This document shows positions 27,472 to 34,801 of a stretch of 64,000 nucleotides of DNA, in pieces. This DNA comes from Pygmaiobacter massiliensis. GTDB lineage: Bacteria; Bacillota; Clostridia; Oscillospirales; Ruminococcaceae. The position numbers were made by a program, and so were the translations under genes. The notes below the pieces were generated by a model. It ran no database searches. It saw nothing but the letters and a program-made list of their open reading frames with translations, and had not been told where the DNA came from. Location: assembly GCA_022778585.1 (NCBI GenBank), contig JALFTI010000006.1, forward strand, positions 28,019 through 92,018, written 5' to 3'. Position 1 is the first letter of the stretch, and each line of letters starts with the position of its first letter.

Positions 27472-28320
27472 ATGCCCGAACTTACCGACCTTTCCTATAT
27501 CCGTTCGCTGTGTGAGCGGCACGGCTTTGCTCTTTCCAAAGGGTTTGGGCAAAATTTTATTGTAAACCCTTCTGTCTGCCCGCGCATGATACAGGCGGCT
27601 GGTATTGGACCGGAATACGGTGTGTTGGAGATTGGCCCCGGTATTGGAGTACTGACCCAGCAGGCCGCCCGCGCGGCTGCCCGGGTGGTGGCGGTGGAGG
27701 TGGACAGCCGGCTGCCCGCATTGCTTGCCGAAAGTTTGGCCGATTGCCTGAATGTAAAAATTGTGCTGGAAGATGTTTTGAAATGCGACCTGAAGGGTTT
27801 AATTGAGAAAGAATTTTCCGGCCGGAAGGTGGCAGTGGTGGCAAACCTGCCCTACTATATTACTAGCCCTATCTTAATGAAGCTGCTGGAAGAGCGGCTG
27901 GATGTGGAATCGATTACCGTTATGGTGCAAAAAGAGGCGGCAGAGCGGATTACTGCCCCGCCGGGCAGCCGCCAGTCGGGGGCAATCAGCCTGGCAGTAC
28001 GGTATTTTGCTTCGCCTAAACTGTTGTTTACAGTGTCGCCGGGCAGTTTTACACCGCCCCCCAAGGTGACCAGTGCCGTTATTCAGCTTTTGCCGCATAA
28101 GGTTTTGCCGGTGGTGCCGGCCGATGAAAAGCGCATGTTTGCTATTATTAAAGCGGCGTTCGGCCAGCGGCGCAAAACGGCAGTAAATGCAATAAGTGCC
28201 GGGTTAGGCCTTCCCAAAGAGCAGGTGGCCGACGCAGTGGCAAGCCTGGGCAAAGGTGAAATGGTTCGGCCTGAAAAGCTGGAACTGGGCGATTTTGCAG
28301 CGCTTTCCGGCCTGCTTTGA
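27472..28320 (+). CDS. rsmA: 16S rRNA dimethyladenosine methyltransferase KsgA/RsmA
   Basis: Dimethylates two adjacent adenines near the 3' end of 16S rRNA. Length is 282 aa. S-adenosylmethionine-binding motif I is VLEIGPGIGVLT, preceded by KGFGQNFI, and the catalytic motif IV is NLPYYI. The ATG at 27472 has a perfect AAAGGAGG site; an upstream in-frame ATG has none. A terminator at 28374-28413 follows. Confidence 0.96.
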   Translation: MPELTDLSYIRSLCERHGFALSKGFGQNFIVNPSVCPRMIQAAGIGPEYGVLEIGPGIGVLTQQAARAAARVVAVEVDSRLPALLAESLADCLNVKIVLEDVLKCDLKGLIEKEFSGRKVAVVANLPYYITSPILMKLLEERLDVESITVMVQKEAAERITAPPGSRQSGAISLAVRYFASPKLLFTVSPGSFTPPPKVTSAVIQLLPHKVLPVVPADEKRMFAIIKAAFGQRRKTAVNAISAGLGLPKEQVADAVASLGKGEMVRPEKLELGDFAALSGLL

Positions 28321-28373
28321 ACCTGAAAGATGAAATAGGTGCCCCAATATCATATTTGCTGATGGATAAAAAG

Positions 28374-28413
28374 TCCGGCCGAGGTGGTTAGAGCTGCCTG
28401 GGCCGGATTTTTT
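28374..28413 (+). terminator. Terminator after rsmA
   Basis: TCCGGCC (28374-28380) pairs with GGCCGGA (28401-28407), followed by T6. Confidence 0.8.
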
Positions 28414-28687
28414 GTTTGGCTAAAAGCGTCATAAGACGGCTAGAGCCGCAAAACAGCAAATAAGCGGCCCTCGACCGCTAAAAGGACCTTTTGCAAAAAG
28501 AGTAAAAGGCGGCAAAGCACGGCTATCCATGTAAGTTGGCGGGGGGAATAATGATATTGTATGGATAATTATAGTATGATAGGGTGCTGTGCAAAGGTGA
28601 GGTGACCGGTTTAGGAAAGGAAAAGCAAGACTAAAAACTATTGAATGGAACCTTTGTAGCTTTTAAAGGTTTTTGCAAAAAAGCCCC

Positions 28688-28716
28688 TTGACATTTTTGG
28701 TACGCAGGGGTATACT
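28688..28716 (+). promoter_or_regulatory. Consensus promoter of the second DAHP synthase
   Basis: TTGACA (28688-28693) and TATACT (28711-28716) are separated by 17 bases. Transcription would start shortly before the Tyr-rich leader peptide. Confidence 0.85.
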
Positions 28717-28778
28717 ATGCGCAGATTGATGCTTTATTGCATAGAAGCATCGAAGCAGCAGAGTAAAAGGAGTACAAC

Positions 28779-28874
28779 ATGGCACACCTGCACACCACAG
28801 CGGTATACGCATATTATTACAGCTTCGGTTACCAGTTTACCGGGGCTTTTTTGGCTGTGCAACGCTGTGTGTGA
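28779..28874 (+). CDS. Tyr-rich leader peptide upstream of DAHP synthase
   Basis: A 31-codon open frame with AAAGGAG seven bases before the ATG. It contains Tyr10, Tyr12, Tyr13, Tyr14 and Tyr18, plus Phe16, Phe20 and Phe24. It is followed by a GCTTA/TAAGC hairpin (28877-28893) and a strong terminator. The cluster of Tyr codons suggests ribosome-mediated attenuation in response to charged tRNA-Tyr. I did not find as clean an antiterminator pairing as in the aro operon leader. Confidence 0.78.
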   Translation: MAHLHTTAVYAYYYSFGYQFTGAFLAVQRCV

Positions 28875-28895
28875 CCGCTTAGTTTGGGTAAGCGC

Positions 28896-28929
28896 AACGC
28901 CCGCCTGCACCAGCAGGCGGGCGTTTTTT
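28896..28929 (+). terminator. Attenuator terminator before the second DAHP synthase
   Basis: AACGCCCGCCTGC (28896-28908) pairs perfectly with GCAGGCGGGCGTT (28913-28925) around an ACCA loop, followed by a T run. Confidence 0.92.
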
Positions 28930-28994
28930 GTTGGCAGTGTAAACCGTTTTATAGGGCCAGCTGGCCTTTAGCAGTTTAAAAGGAGCGTTGCGGT

Positions 28995-30008
28995 ATGATT
29001 ATTGTTTTTAAGAAAAATGCCACCGAAGGACAAATTAAAACATTGGAAGGCGAGCTGCGAGCAATTGGGCTTGGTATTCACGAAAGTATAGGGGAACATT
29101 CGCGGCTGATCGGTTTAATTGGGGATGTTTCCCGGGTAGATATTGACCAACTGCAGGCAAACGATTTTATAGAAGAAATCAAGCGGATATCGGAGCCTTA
29201 CAAAAAGGCAAACCGCAAATTCCACCCGGAAGACACGGTGATAGAAGCGGCCGGCGTTCAAATTGGTGGCGGCAGCTTTACGGTAATGGCTGGCCCTTGC
29301 AGTGTAGAGAGCGAAGCACAGATTGTGCAGGTAGCGAAAGATGTAAAAGCTTCCGGGGCAGCCTTTTTGCGGGGCGGCGCGTTTAAGCCGCGCACCAGTC
29401 CTTACTCATTTCAGGGGCTGCGGGGAGAAGGCCTTCATCTGCTGCAGACGGCCCGCAGCGCTACCGGTTTGCCGATTGTGACCGAAATTATGAACACCGA
29501 GGATTTGCCCCTGTTTGAGGATGTGGATATCATACAGGTTGGGGCAAGAAATATGCAGAATTTTGAACTATTGAAGGCATTAGGCAAGCTGGGTAAACCT
29601 GTACTGCTCAAGCGCGGGCTTTCGGCCACTATTGAAGAATGGCTTATGAGCGCCGAATACATTATGGCCGGCGGCAATGAAAAGGTCATTCTCTGTGAAC
29701 GGGGAATTCGCACCTTTGAGACCAGCATGCGCAACACGCTGGATATTTCTGCAGTTCCCATGGTCAAAGCAAAAAGTCATCTGCCGGTTGTTGTGGACCC
29801 GTCTCATGCGGCGGGAATTGCCTGGATGGTTGAACCGCTGGCGATGGCAGCCATTGCAGCCGGCGCGGATGGGCTGATGATTGAGGTACATAACGACCCC
29901 AAGCATGCTCTTTCGGATGGTGCTCAGAGCTTGACCCCGGCCCGTTTTGATGAATTGATGACGAAAATACGGCCCACTGTTGAATTCTTTGGCAAAAAAA
30001 TAGGGTAA
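28995..30008 (+). CDS. aroF: DAHP synthase (type I-beta), second copy
   Basis: Paralogue of the enzyme at 20000-21016, 337 aa, with the same domain order: an N-terminal regulatory ferredoxin-like domain, then the barrel with AGPCSVESEAQ, RGGAFKPRTSPYSFQG, QVGARNMQNFELL, LLKRG and DPSHAAG. The two copies share long blocks in the barrel but differ in the regulatory domain, suggesting different inhibitors. This copy stands alone behind a Tyr-rich leader and terminator. Confidence 0.95.
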   Translation: MIIVFKKNATEGQIKTLEGELRAIGLGIHESIGEHSRLIGLIGDVSRVDIDQLQANDFIEEIKRISEPYKKANRKFHPEDTVIEAAGVQIGGGSFTVMAGPCSVESEAQIVQVAKDVKASGAAFLRGGAFKPRTSPYSFQGLRGEGLHLLQTARSATGLPIVTEIMNTEDLPLFEDVDIIQVGARNMQNFELLKALGKLGKPVLLKRGLSATIEEWLMSAEYIMAGGNEKVILCERGIRTFETSMRNTLDISAVPMVKAKSHLPVVVDPSHAAGIAWMVEPLAMAAIAAGADGLMIEVHNDPKHALSDGAQSLTPARFDELMTKIRPTVEFFGKKIG

Positions 30009-30021
30009 ACAAAATGGAATA

Positions 30022-30049
30022 AAAAAGCGCCCGGCATAGGGCGCTTTTT
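30022..30049 (+). terminator. Terminator after the second DAHP synthase
   Basis: AAAAAGCGCC and GGCGCTTTTT form a stem with a short loop; symmetric A and T runs allow it to serve the convergent minus-strand gene as well. Confidence 0.82.
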
Positions 30050-30128
30050 CATACACAAGCTATTAGCGGTAAAAAATTGCGGTATGGGAAAAAAGGCAAC
30101 GCTTTTAGTGTGTTTACCGCTTTGCTTT

Positions 30129-30992
30129 TTAGCCCAGCTCTCGCAGGTAGCGTACCATAGCAAGCCCGGCTTCGGCCCCTTCATGTACAGCCTTTGCTAC
30201 CTGCAAAAGTCCGCCGGTGCAGTCTCCTGCGGCATATAAGCCAGGAATAGCGGTGGCACCGGTTTGGTCGGTGACAATATTGCTGCCCGATATTTCGGCA
30301 CCAAGCTTTCGGGCAATTTCAGCGCTGCCGGCAACCCCCAGCGCCACAAATACGCCTGCGCAGGCAAGCGACGGGGTGGCATCGGCAAACTGTACACCGG
30401 TTACCTTTTCGCTTCCTTGAATAGCGGCAATAGGGGCGGTGCAGACCGAAAGCCCGTTGAAAAGTTCGGCAGGGGCCGGCTGACCATTGGTCAAAAGGGT
30501 GACCGAACTGGCAATGGGAGCCAGATGAGCGGCTTCATGCAGTGCGTACTCTCCCGCGCCAACTACAGCTACCGGCAGGTTGCGGTAGAAAAAAGCATCG
30601 CAGGTGGCGCAGTAAGAAACACCTTTGCCCTCCAGCTCTTTAATGCCGGCAATAGCGGGGGCGCGTCGGGCAGCGCCGGTAGCCAAAAGTAAGGCCGGGG
30701 CGGTGTAGCTGCCAGCCGTGGTGTCCACCGTGAAAGAGCCATCCCAACTTACCCCAACGGCTTCGGTCTGGACAAAAGTTACCCCCAGCCGCCGTGCGTT
30801 TTCCATGCCTTGCTCTGCCAATTGAACACCGCTGATGGGGCCAGAAGGACCGTAGTAGTTTTCAATGGCTTCCGCCCGCGCCAGAGCGCCGGTATCCTTA
30901 TAAAGAACGGTGACCTTTTTGCCGGCCCGCACCGCGTACAGTGCAGCCGATACCCCCGCCGGGCCTGCACCGATAATTAAAATGTCCTGCAT
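30129..30992 (-). CDS. trxB: Thioredoxin reductase-like flavoprotein with non-standard NAD(P)H site
   Basis: Low-molecular-weight thioredoxin reductase fold, 287 aa. The FAD-binding GAGPAGVSAALYA is near the N-terminus, the redox-active pair is C128-A-T-C131, and GLYAAGDCTGG lies at the C-terminal FAD site. The second nucleotide-binding motif reads VVGAGEYALHEA instead of GGGDSAVEEA, and the HRRxxxR motif that holds NADPH phosphate is missing (LLTNGQPAP instead). It may therefore take electrons from something other than NADPH, as described for ferredoxin-dependent clostridial enzymes. The ATG at 30992 has a GGAGG site. It lies downstream of a small Cys-rich membrane protein. Confidence 0.82.
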   Translation of the reverse strand: MQDILIIGAGPAGVSAALYAVRAGKKVTVLYKDTGALARAEAIENYYGPSGPISGVQLAEQGMENARRLGVTFVQTEAVGVSWDGSFTVDTTAGSYTAPALLLATGAARRAPAIAGIKELEGKGVSYCATCDAFFYRNLPVAVVGAGEYALHEAAHLAPIASSVTLLTNGQPAPAELFNGLSVCTAPIAAIQGSEKVTGVQFADATPSLACAGVFVALGVAGSAEIARKLGAEISGSNIVTDQTGATAIPGLYAAGDCTGGLLQVAKAVHEGAEAGLAMVRYLRELG

Positions 30993-31070
30993 ACAAACCT
31001 CCATGCTGAATAATATTGAAAAATAATACAATTTGTATTGTTGCGTGAGAAATATAAGGGCAGGTGCTTC

Positions 31071-31232
31071 TTACCGGGATGTTTTTGAACGGCTGCAGTT
31101 TGAGGAGCAGCTGCCTTGGTGCATGCAACCGGCACAGCTGCCCCGACAACCCCCCCGGCGATGGATGGCGCGTATGGCTGCCGCAATCGCAACACCGAGC
31201 AAGGTCAGAAGAAACCAATCCGCACCGTTCAT
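31071..31232 (-). CDS. Small Cys-rich single-pass membrane protein (FeoB-associated type)
   Basis: A 53-codon gene with a GAGGGG ribosome site and a consensus promoter upstream. It has one hydrophobic N-terminal helix (DWFLLTLLGVAIAAAIRAI), a basic stretch, then a cysteine-rich tail: CRGSCAGC, then CSSNC. This matches the layout of the small FeoB-associated Cys-rich membrane proteins of Firmicutes. No feoB is nearby; the gene precedes the thioredoxin reductase-like gene, so metal or thiol redox work is possible. Confidence 0.68.
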   Translation of the reverse strand: MNGADWFLLTLLGVAIAAAIRAIHRRGGCRGSCAGCMHQGSCSSNCSRSKTSR

Positions 31233-31287
31233 GTTTTACCCCTCACAGTTCTATTTAGTGTTTTGCATAACGCATGAAACTTTTTTA

Positions 31288-31316
31288 AAGATACCGGGTT
31301 TTTAAAAGGTTGTCAA
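31288..31316 (-). promoter_or_regulatory. Promoter for the Cys-rich protein and trxB
   Basis: On the minus strand TTGACA (31316-31311) and TATCTT (31293-31288) are separated by 17 bases. Confidence 0.75.
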
Positions 31317-31653
31317 TAAAAAGCGGTCGTAAGCTTGGCAAGGATAAAAGAAAAACTGAAAAATTTTTATTCCGAAAGGTGTACATTTTTCTAAAAATAA
31401 AATAGACTTGTTTTAAAGTGGCAATTGGTGATAGTATGCCAAAGTTCTGTAATGTTTTGCAAGGAAAAATGTTTTAATATATCCCTGTTCTGCCAGATAA
31501 AGGTGCAGAGGCTTTGGCAGGCAGATTGAGAAGATAAATGGAATGGGAGAAAAGTGCTTAAGAAAAGTCGCTTTTGGTGAATCATCGATTTATACAAAAC
31601 AAAAATATATTATAAATAATAACAAATTGTATAAATTGGTCGTGCAAATCCGG
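31317..31653. other. AT-rich intergenic region
   Basis: About 340 bases between two divergent promoters. I see no gene or structured RNA in it. Confidence 0.5.
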
Positions 31654-31682
31654 TTGCTTTTTTATGAAAGTTTCGCTATAAT
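31654..31682 (+). promoter_or_regulatory. Promoter of tRNA-Arg
   Basis: TTGCTT (31654-31659) and TATAAT (31677-31682) are separated by 17 bases and lie 39 bases before the tRNA. Confidence 0.6.
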
Positions 31683-31721
31683 AATATACTGCGTATGAAA
31701 AATATGAAATTACAGACATAA

Positions 31722-31798
31722 GTCTTCGTAGCTCAGCAGGATAGAGCGTTCGCCTCCTAAGCGAAAGGCCGGCGGTTCGAATCCGCCCGAGGACACCA
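31722..31798 (+). tRNA. tRNA-Arg (anticodon CCU)
   Basis: Complete 77-base cloverleaf. The acceptor stem is GTCTTCG/CGAGGAC with one G-T pair, the D arm has GCTC/GAGC, the anticodon stem-loop TTCGC-CTCCTAA-GCGAA gives anticodon CCU (reads AGG), and the T arm is GGCGG-TTCGAAT-CCGCC. CCA is encoded. A strong terminator follows. Confidence 0.96.
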
Positions 31799-31800
31799 AA

Positions 31801-31843
31801 AAAGACAGCCAGTGTATTTTCGCTATGCACTGGCTGTCTTTTT
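31801..31843 (+). terminator. Terminator after tRNA-Arg
   Basis: AAAGACAGCCAGTG (31801-31814) pairs with CACTGGCTGTCTTT around a 13-base loop and ends in T5. Confidence 0.9.
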
Positions 31844-32152
31844 GCTGTGTATGCGATTTGGCAGTTTCCTTACGGTACGGATATTATCGATATGCTTTTT
31901 GTTGGTCGGTCAAGACCAGTTTGAGGAAAAAAGGCCTTGCGTCCAAAACAGCAGACTTTGCAGGAAAAAAACAGCTGTTTTGGGTGGCATGGAAAGCACC
32001 AAACAGAATTTTGTGCCCGTTTGCGCAGCTGTGACAGACAGCACAGAATTTCATGATGCCCCAGTAAAGCTGAAAGGAAAAATACAAAATATAATTGAAA
32101 TTTTGGATGACAAAATCATTTGGTAAAACGAAGGTAGCTTTTTAAACAGTAT
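31844..32152. other. Intergenic region after tRNA-Arg
   Basis: About 310 bases. An open frame of about 100 codons starts inside the tRNA terminator and has no ribosome site or recognisable domain, so I do not annotate it. Confidence 0.45.
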
Positions 32153-32182
32153 TTGACACAGGCTGCTTTGCCGGTGTAAGAT
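32153..32182 (+). promoter_or_regulatory. Promoter of the aminotransferase leader
   Basis: TTGACA (32153-32158) and TAAGAT (32177-32182) are separated by 18 bases. Confidence 0.65.
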
Positions 32183-32189
32183 AACATTA

Positions 32190-32333
32190 TTGTTTTGCGG
32201 CCCGCCAACTGGCCATAAAAAGGAAACACGCCAACGAAAGAACTTTTACTCTTTTGATCAACAGGTGTGGGAATGCAAAAGTCTTCCTGCAGCATACTGC
32301 GCCGCAAAGCATTTGCTTTGCGGCGTACTTTTT
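32190..32333 (+). promoter_or_regulatory. Leader RNA with mutually exclusive antiterminator and terminator
   Basis: CGCCGCAAAGC (32300-32310) pairs perfectly with GCTTTGCGGCG (32315-32325), followed by TACTTTTTT: an intrinsic terminator about 55 bases before the aminotransferase gene. TTTGCGGC at 32194-32201, near the transcript start, is perfectly complementary to GCCGCAAA at 32301-32308, so a competing antiterminator can form. About 100 bases lie between these segments. I do not recognise a known riboswitch or a T-box sequence in them. Confidence 0.6.
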
Positions 32334-32389
32334 TCGGCGCAGGTTTAAAAAGGCGGGCAAAAAAAGAAAGAGGGGTGCCAAAAACATGA
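32273..32389 (+). CDS. Possible small upstream open frame coupled to the aminotransferase
   Basis: A 38-codon frame with AGGTGTGGGA before its ATG. Its stop overlaps the aminotransferase start as ATGA. It reads through the terminator hairpin, so its translation could disrupt that hairpin. The product is Arg/Lys-rich with no recognisable domain. It may be a regulatory frame or chance. Confidence 0.3.
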   Translation: MQKSSCSILRRKAFALRRTFFGAGLKRRAKKERGVPKT

Positions 32390-33537
32390 GAAATATTGTT
32401 GCAGAGCGTTTTGCAGGCGGCGAGGATAATGCAATGAACGCAGCGGCGGCAAGCGCTGCAGATTTTGAGGATATGATCAACCTTTCCATAGGGGATACAG
32501 ACTTTACTACGGATGAAAGAATTATTCGGGCGGCTATGGCGGACGCGCTGGCCGGACATACTCATTATACGGCATCCAAAGGGGACCCGGAGCTGATTGA
32601 GGAGGTTTGCCGCTATTATCAGCAGGAATATGGCCTTTGTGTAAAAAAGGAAGAGGTTTTTGTTACCACCTCCAGCTGCTTTGGCATGGAACTGGCCTTG
32701 ATGGCCGTTCTCAACCCGGGAGATGAGGTGATTGTGTTTTCCCCTTATTTTACCCCGTATAAAGAGCAGATCGAATTAGCCGGCGGCGTAACGGTAGAGG
32801 TGGAATGCCGGGAGGAGGACGGCTTTGCCATCAGCCGGCAGGCGCTTGAGGCGGCGGTAAGCCCACGCACCCGCGCTATGATTTTAAATAACCCCTGCAA
32901 TCCTACCGGCGCGGCCTATGGGCCGGATTGCCTTGCCATGATTGCCGAAGTGGCCCAAAAAAATGACCTTTTGGTACTGGCAGATGAGATCTACACCGAC
33001 TATATGTACCAAATTCCGTTTGTGCCGCTGCGCAGCCTGCCAGGTATGGCCGAGCGGACCATTACCCTGAACAGTTTTTCCAAAAACTATATCATGACAG
33101 GTTGGCGCATTGGGTATATTATTGCCCAGCCGGCCCTGGTGGAGGTATTGGACCGCATTAATGGCAATATGGTCTATTCGGCCCCCTCTATTTCTCAGCG
33201 TGCGGCTATTCATGCACTGCGGCTGCGTGGTGAGATTGGCGGCCAGTATACCAGTTCCTATGCCCAGCGGGTGGCCTATGCGGCGGACCGGATTAATGCT
33301 ATGGAGAAACTTTCGGTATTAAAGCCGCAGGGAACCTTTTACCTGTTCCCCAACATTACCGCCACCGGCCTTTCCAGTGCGCAATTTTGTGCCAAACTGC
33401 GCACAGAGGCCCATGTGGTGATGGTGCCGGGCAGTGCTTTTGGCAAAGCAGGAGAAGGCTATGTGCGCATCGCCTGTACCGTAAGCCAGGAAAAACTAAA
33501 AGAAGCCTTTGACCGTATTGAAAAGCTGCAGTTTTAA
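32386..33537 (+). CDS. Pyridoxal-phosphate aminotransferase, class I/II
   Basis: Fold-type I aminotransferase, 383 aa. PLP-binding features are the N-terminal HYTASKGDPEL, NNPCNPTG, LADEIYTDY, and SFSKNYIMTGWRIGY with the Schiff-base Lys233; YVRIACTVS carries the carboxylate-binding Arg. The family includes aspartate, aromatic and MalY-like enzymes, and the sequence alone does not fix the substrate. Given the aromatic and methionine genes on either side, an aromatic or aspartate-type role is plausible but not shown. The ATG at 32386 has GAGGGG upstream. Confidence 0.85.
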   Translation: MRNIVAERFAGGEDNAMNAAAASAADFEDMINLSIGDTDFTTDERIIRAAMADALAGHTHYTASKGDPELIEEVCRYYQQEYGLCVKKEEVFVTTSSCFGMELALMAVLNPGDEVIVFSPYFTPYKEQIELAGGVTVEVECREEDGFAISRQALEAAVSPRTRAMILNNPCNPTGAAYGPDCLAMIAEVAQKNDLLVLADEIYTDYMYQIPFVPLRSLPGMAERTITLNSFSKNYIMTGWRIGYIIAQPALVEVLDRINGNMVYSAPSISQRAAIHALRLRGEIGGQYTSSYAQRVAYAADRINAMEKLSVLKPQGTFYLFPNITATGLSSAQFCAKLRTEAHVVMVPGSAFGKAGEGYVRIACTVSQEKLKEAFDRIEKLQF

Positions 33538-33668
33538 AAATGGCAGCCTGAAGGGCTGATTTTTCTTGCAGTGTGATGTATAGATACGCTTTCGCTGTTA
33601 CCCCTTTTGTTTTAAAAACCTTGATAATGGCGTACAGCGGTGTGTTTGTGGTAAAAAGTAAAATGCTA

Positions 33669-33714
33669 AAAAAGCGTTCTGGCTCAGGTTAATCTGCGCC
33701 AGAACGCTTTTCTT
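33669..33714. terminator. Bidirectional terminator between aminotransferase and metA
   Basis: AAAAAGCGTTCTGGC pairs with GCCAGAACGCTTTT around a 14-base loop. A and T runs flank both sides, suiting the convergent genes. Confidence 0.88.
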
Positions 33715-33827
33715 TTGGCATGGGGGAAAATAACCGCACAAAGCGGCTGCCCCCCAATAGAGATAAATGGATGCGATCCGAGTTTCTAAATTCTGTGTAC
33801 AAGGCAACTGCCAAGGTCAGGCAAAGT

Positions 33828-34787
33828 TTAATTTTTTTCCATATGGGCCTGGGGCAGATTCTTTGTTTCAACGGCCAGAGTTTTCAGGTCGTAGGGAGTA
33901 TCCTGATAGACATAATAGTTAAGCCAGTTTGAGAACAAAAGGTTTGCGTGGCTGCGCCAACGGAACAGAATGGGGCCATTGGGGTCATCGCCGCGGTAGT
34001 AGTTTGCGGGCACTGCGGTGCCAAGGCCTTTCGCTTTGTCCCGCAAATATTCGTTCTGCAGGGTTTCTTTGTCGTATTCCAGGTGCCCGCAGACAAATAC
34101 CTGCCGGCCGGAGTCGGTGCTTAGCAAAAACAGTCCGGCCTCGTCGCTTTCGGCAAGCGTCCGCAGGGCACTGCACCGGTCCACATCCTCCCGGCGTATT
34201 TCGGTGTAGCGGGAGTGCGGGGCATAGAACAGTTCGTCAAACCCACGTACCAGCGGGTTTTGCGGGCGGGTGAGATGGTGTTCAAAAATGCCAAACAGCT
34301 TTTGAGAAAGCGGGTATTTGGGAATTCCGTAATGGTAGTAAAGTGCTGCCTGTGCTCCCCAGCAGATGTGCAGGGTACTGTACACATGGGTTTTGCTGTA
34401 TTCCATCAGCTGGCAGATTTCCGGCCAGTAGTCCACCTGCTCGTACTCCATCTGCTCCACCGGCGCGCCGGTGATAATCATGCCATCGAACCGCCGGTCA
34501 CAAATCTGGTCAAAGGTCTGGTAAAATGCCGCCAGATGCTCTTCCGGCACATGGCTGCTTTCATGGGTGCCCATGTGCAGCAAGGTCAGCTGTACCTGCA
34601 GGGGCGTGTTTGCCAGCATGCGGGCCAGCTGGGTTTCGGTGGCAATTTTGGTGGGCATTAGGTTCACAATCAGAATCTGCAGCGGGCGGATATCCTGTGT
34701 ACAGGCTCTGCCCTCATACATCACAAAAATATTTTCCTGGTTAAGCGCTTCGGCAGCAGGCAGGTTTTGGGGAATAATGATGGGCAT
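33828..34787 (-). CDS. metA: Homoserine O-acetyltransferase (MetA family)
   Basis: Acylates homoserine at the start of methionine synthesis. Length is 319 aa. The catalytic triad is Cys142 (HICWGAQA), His235 and Glu237 (CGHLEYD). Residue 111, in ITGAPVEQ, is Glu; in this family Glu111 goes with acetyl-CoA and Gly with succinyl-CoA use, so I call it an acetyltransferase despite the MetA name. It follows metY by 14 bases, and the product is the substrate of MetY. Confidence 0.92.
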   Translation of the reverse strand: MPIIIPQNLPAAEALNQENIFVMYEGRACTQDIRPLQILIVNLMPTKIATETQLARMLANTPLQVQLTLLHMGTHESSHVPEEHLAAFYQTFDQICDRRFDGMIITGAPVEQMEYEQVDYWPEICQLMEYSKTHVYSTLHICWGAQAALYYHYGIPKYPLSQKLFGIFEHHLTRPQNPLVRGFDELFYAPHSRYTEIRREDVDRCSALRTLAESDEAGLFLLSTDSGRQVFVCGHLEYDKETLQNEYLRDKAKGLGTAVPANYYRGDDPNGPILFRWRSHANLLFSNWLNYYVYQDTPYDLKTLAVETKNLPQAHMEKN

Positions 34788-34801
34788 ATTTACAGGCTCC
34801 T

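Noticed and set aside
31812..32126. 104-codon open frame after tRNA-Arg
   Set aside because: It starts within the tRNA terminator, has no ribosome site and no recognisable domain.
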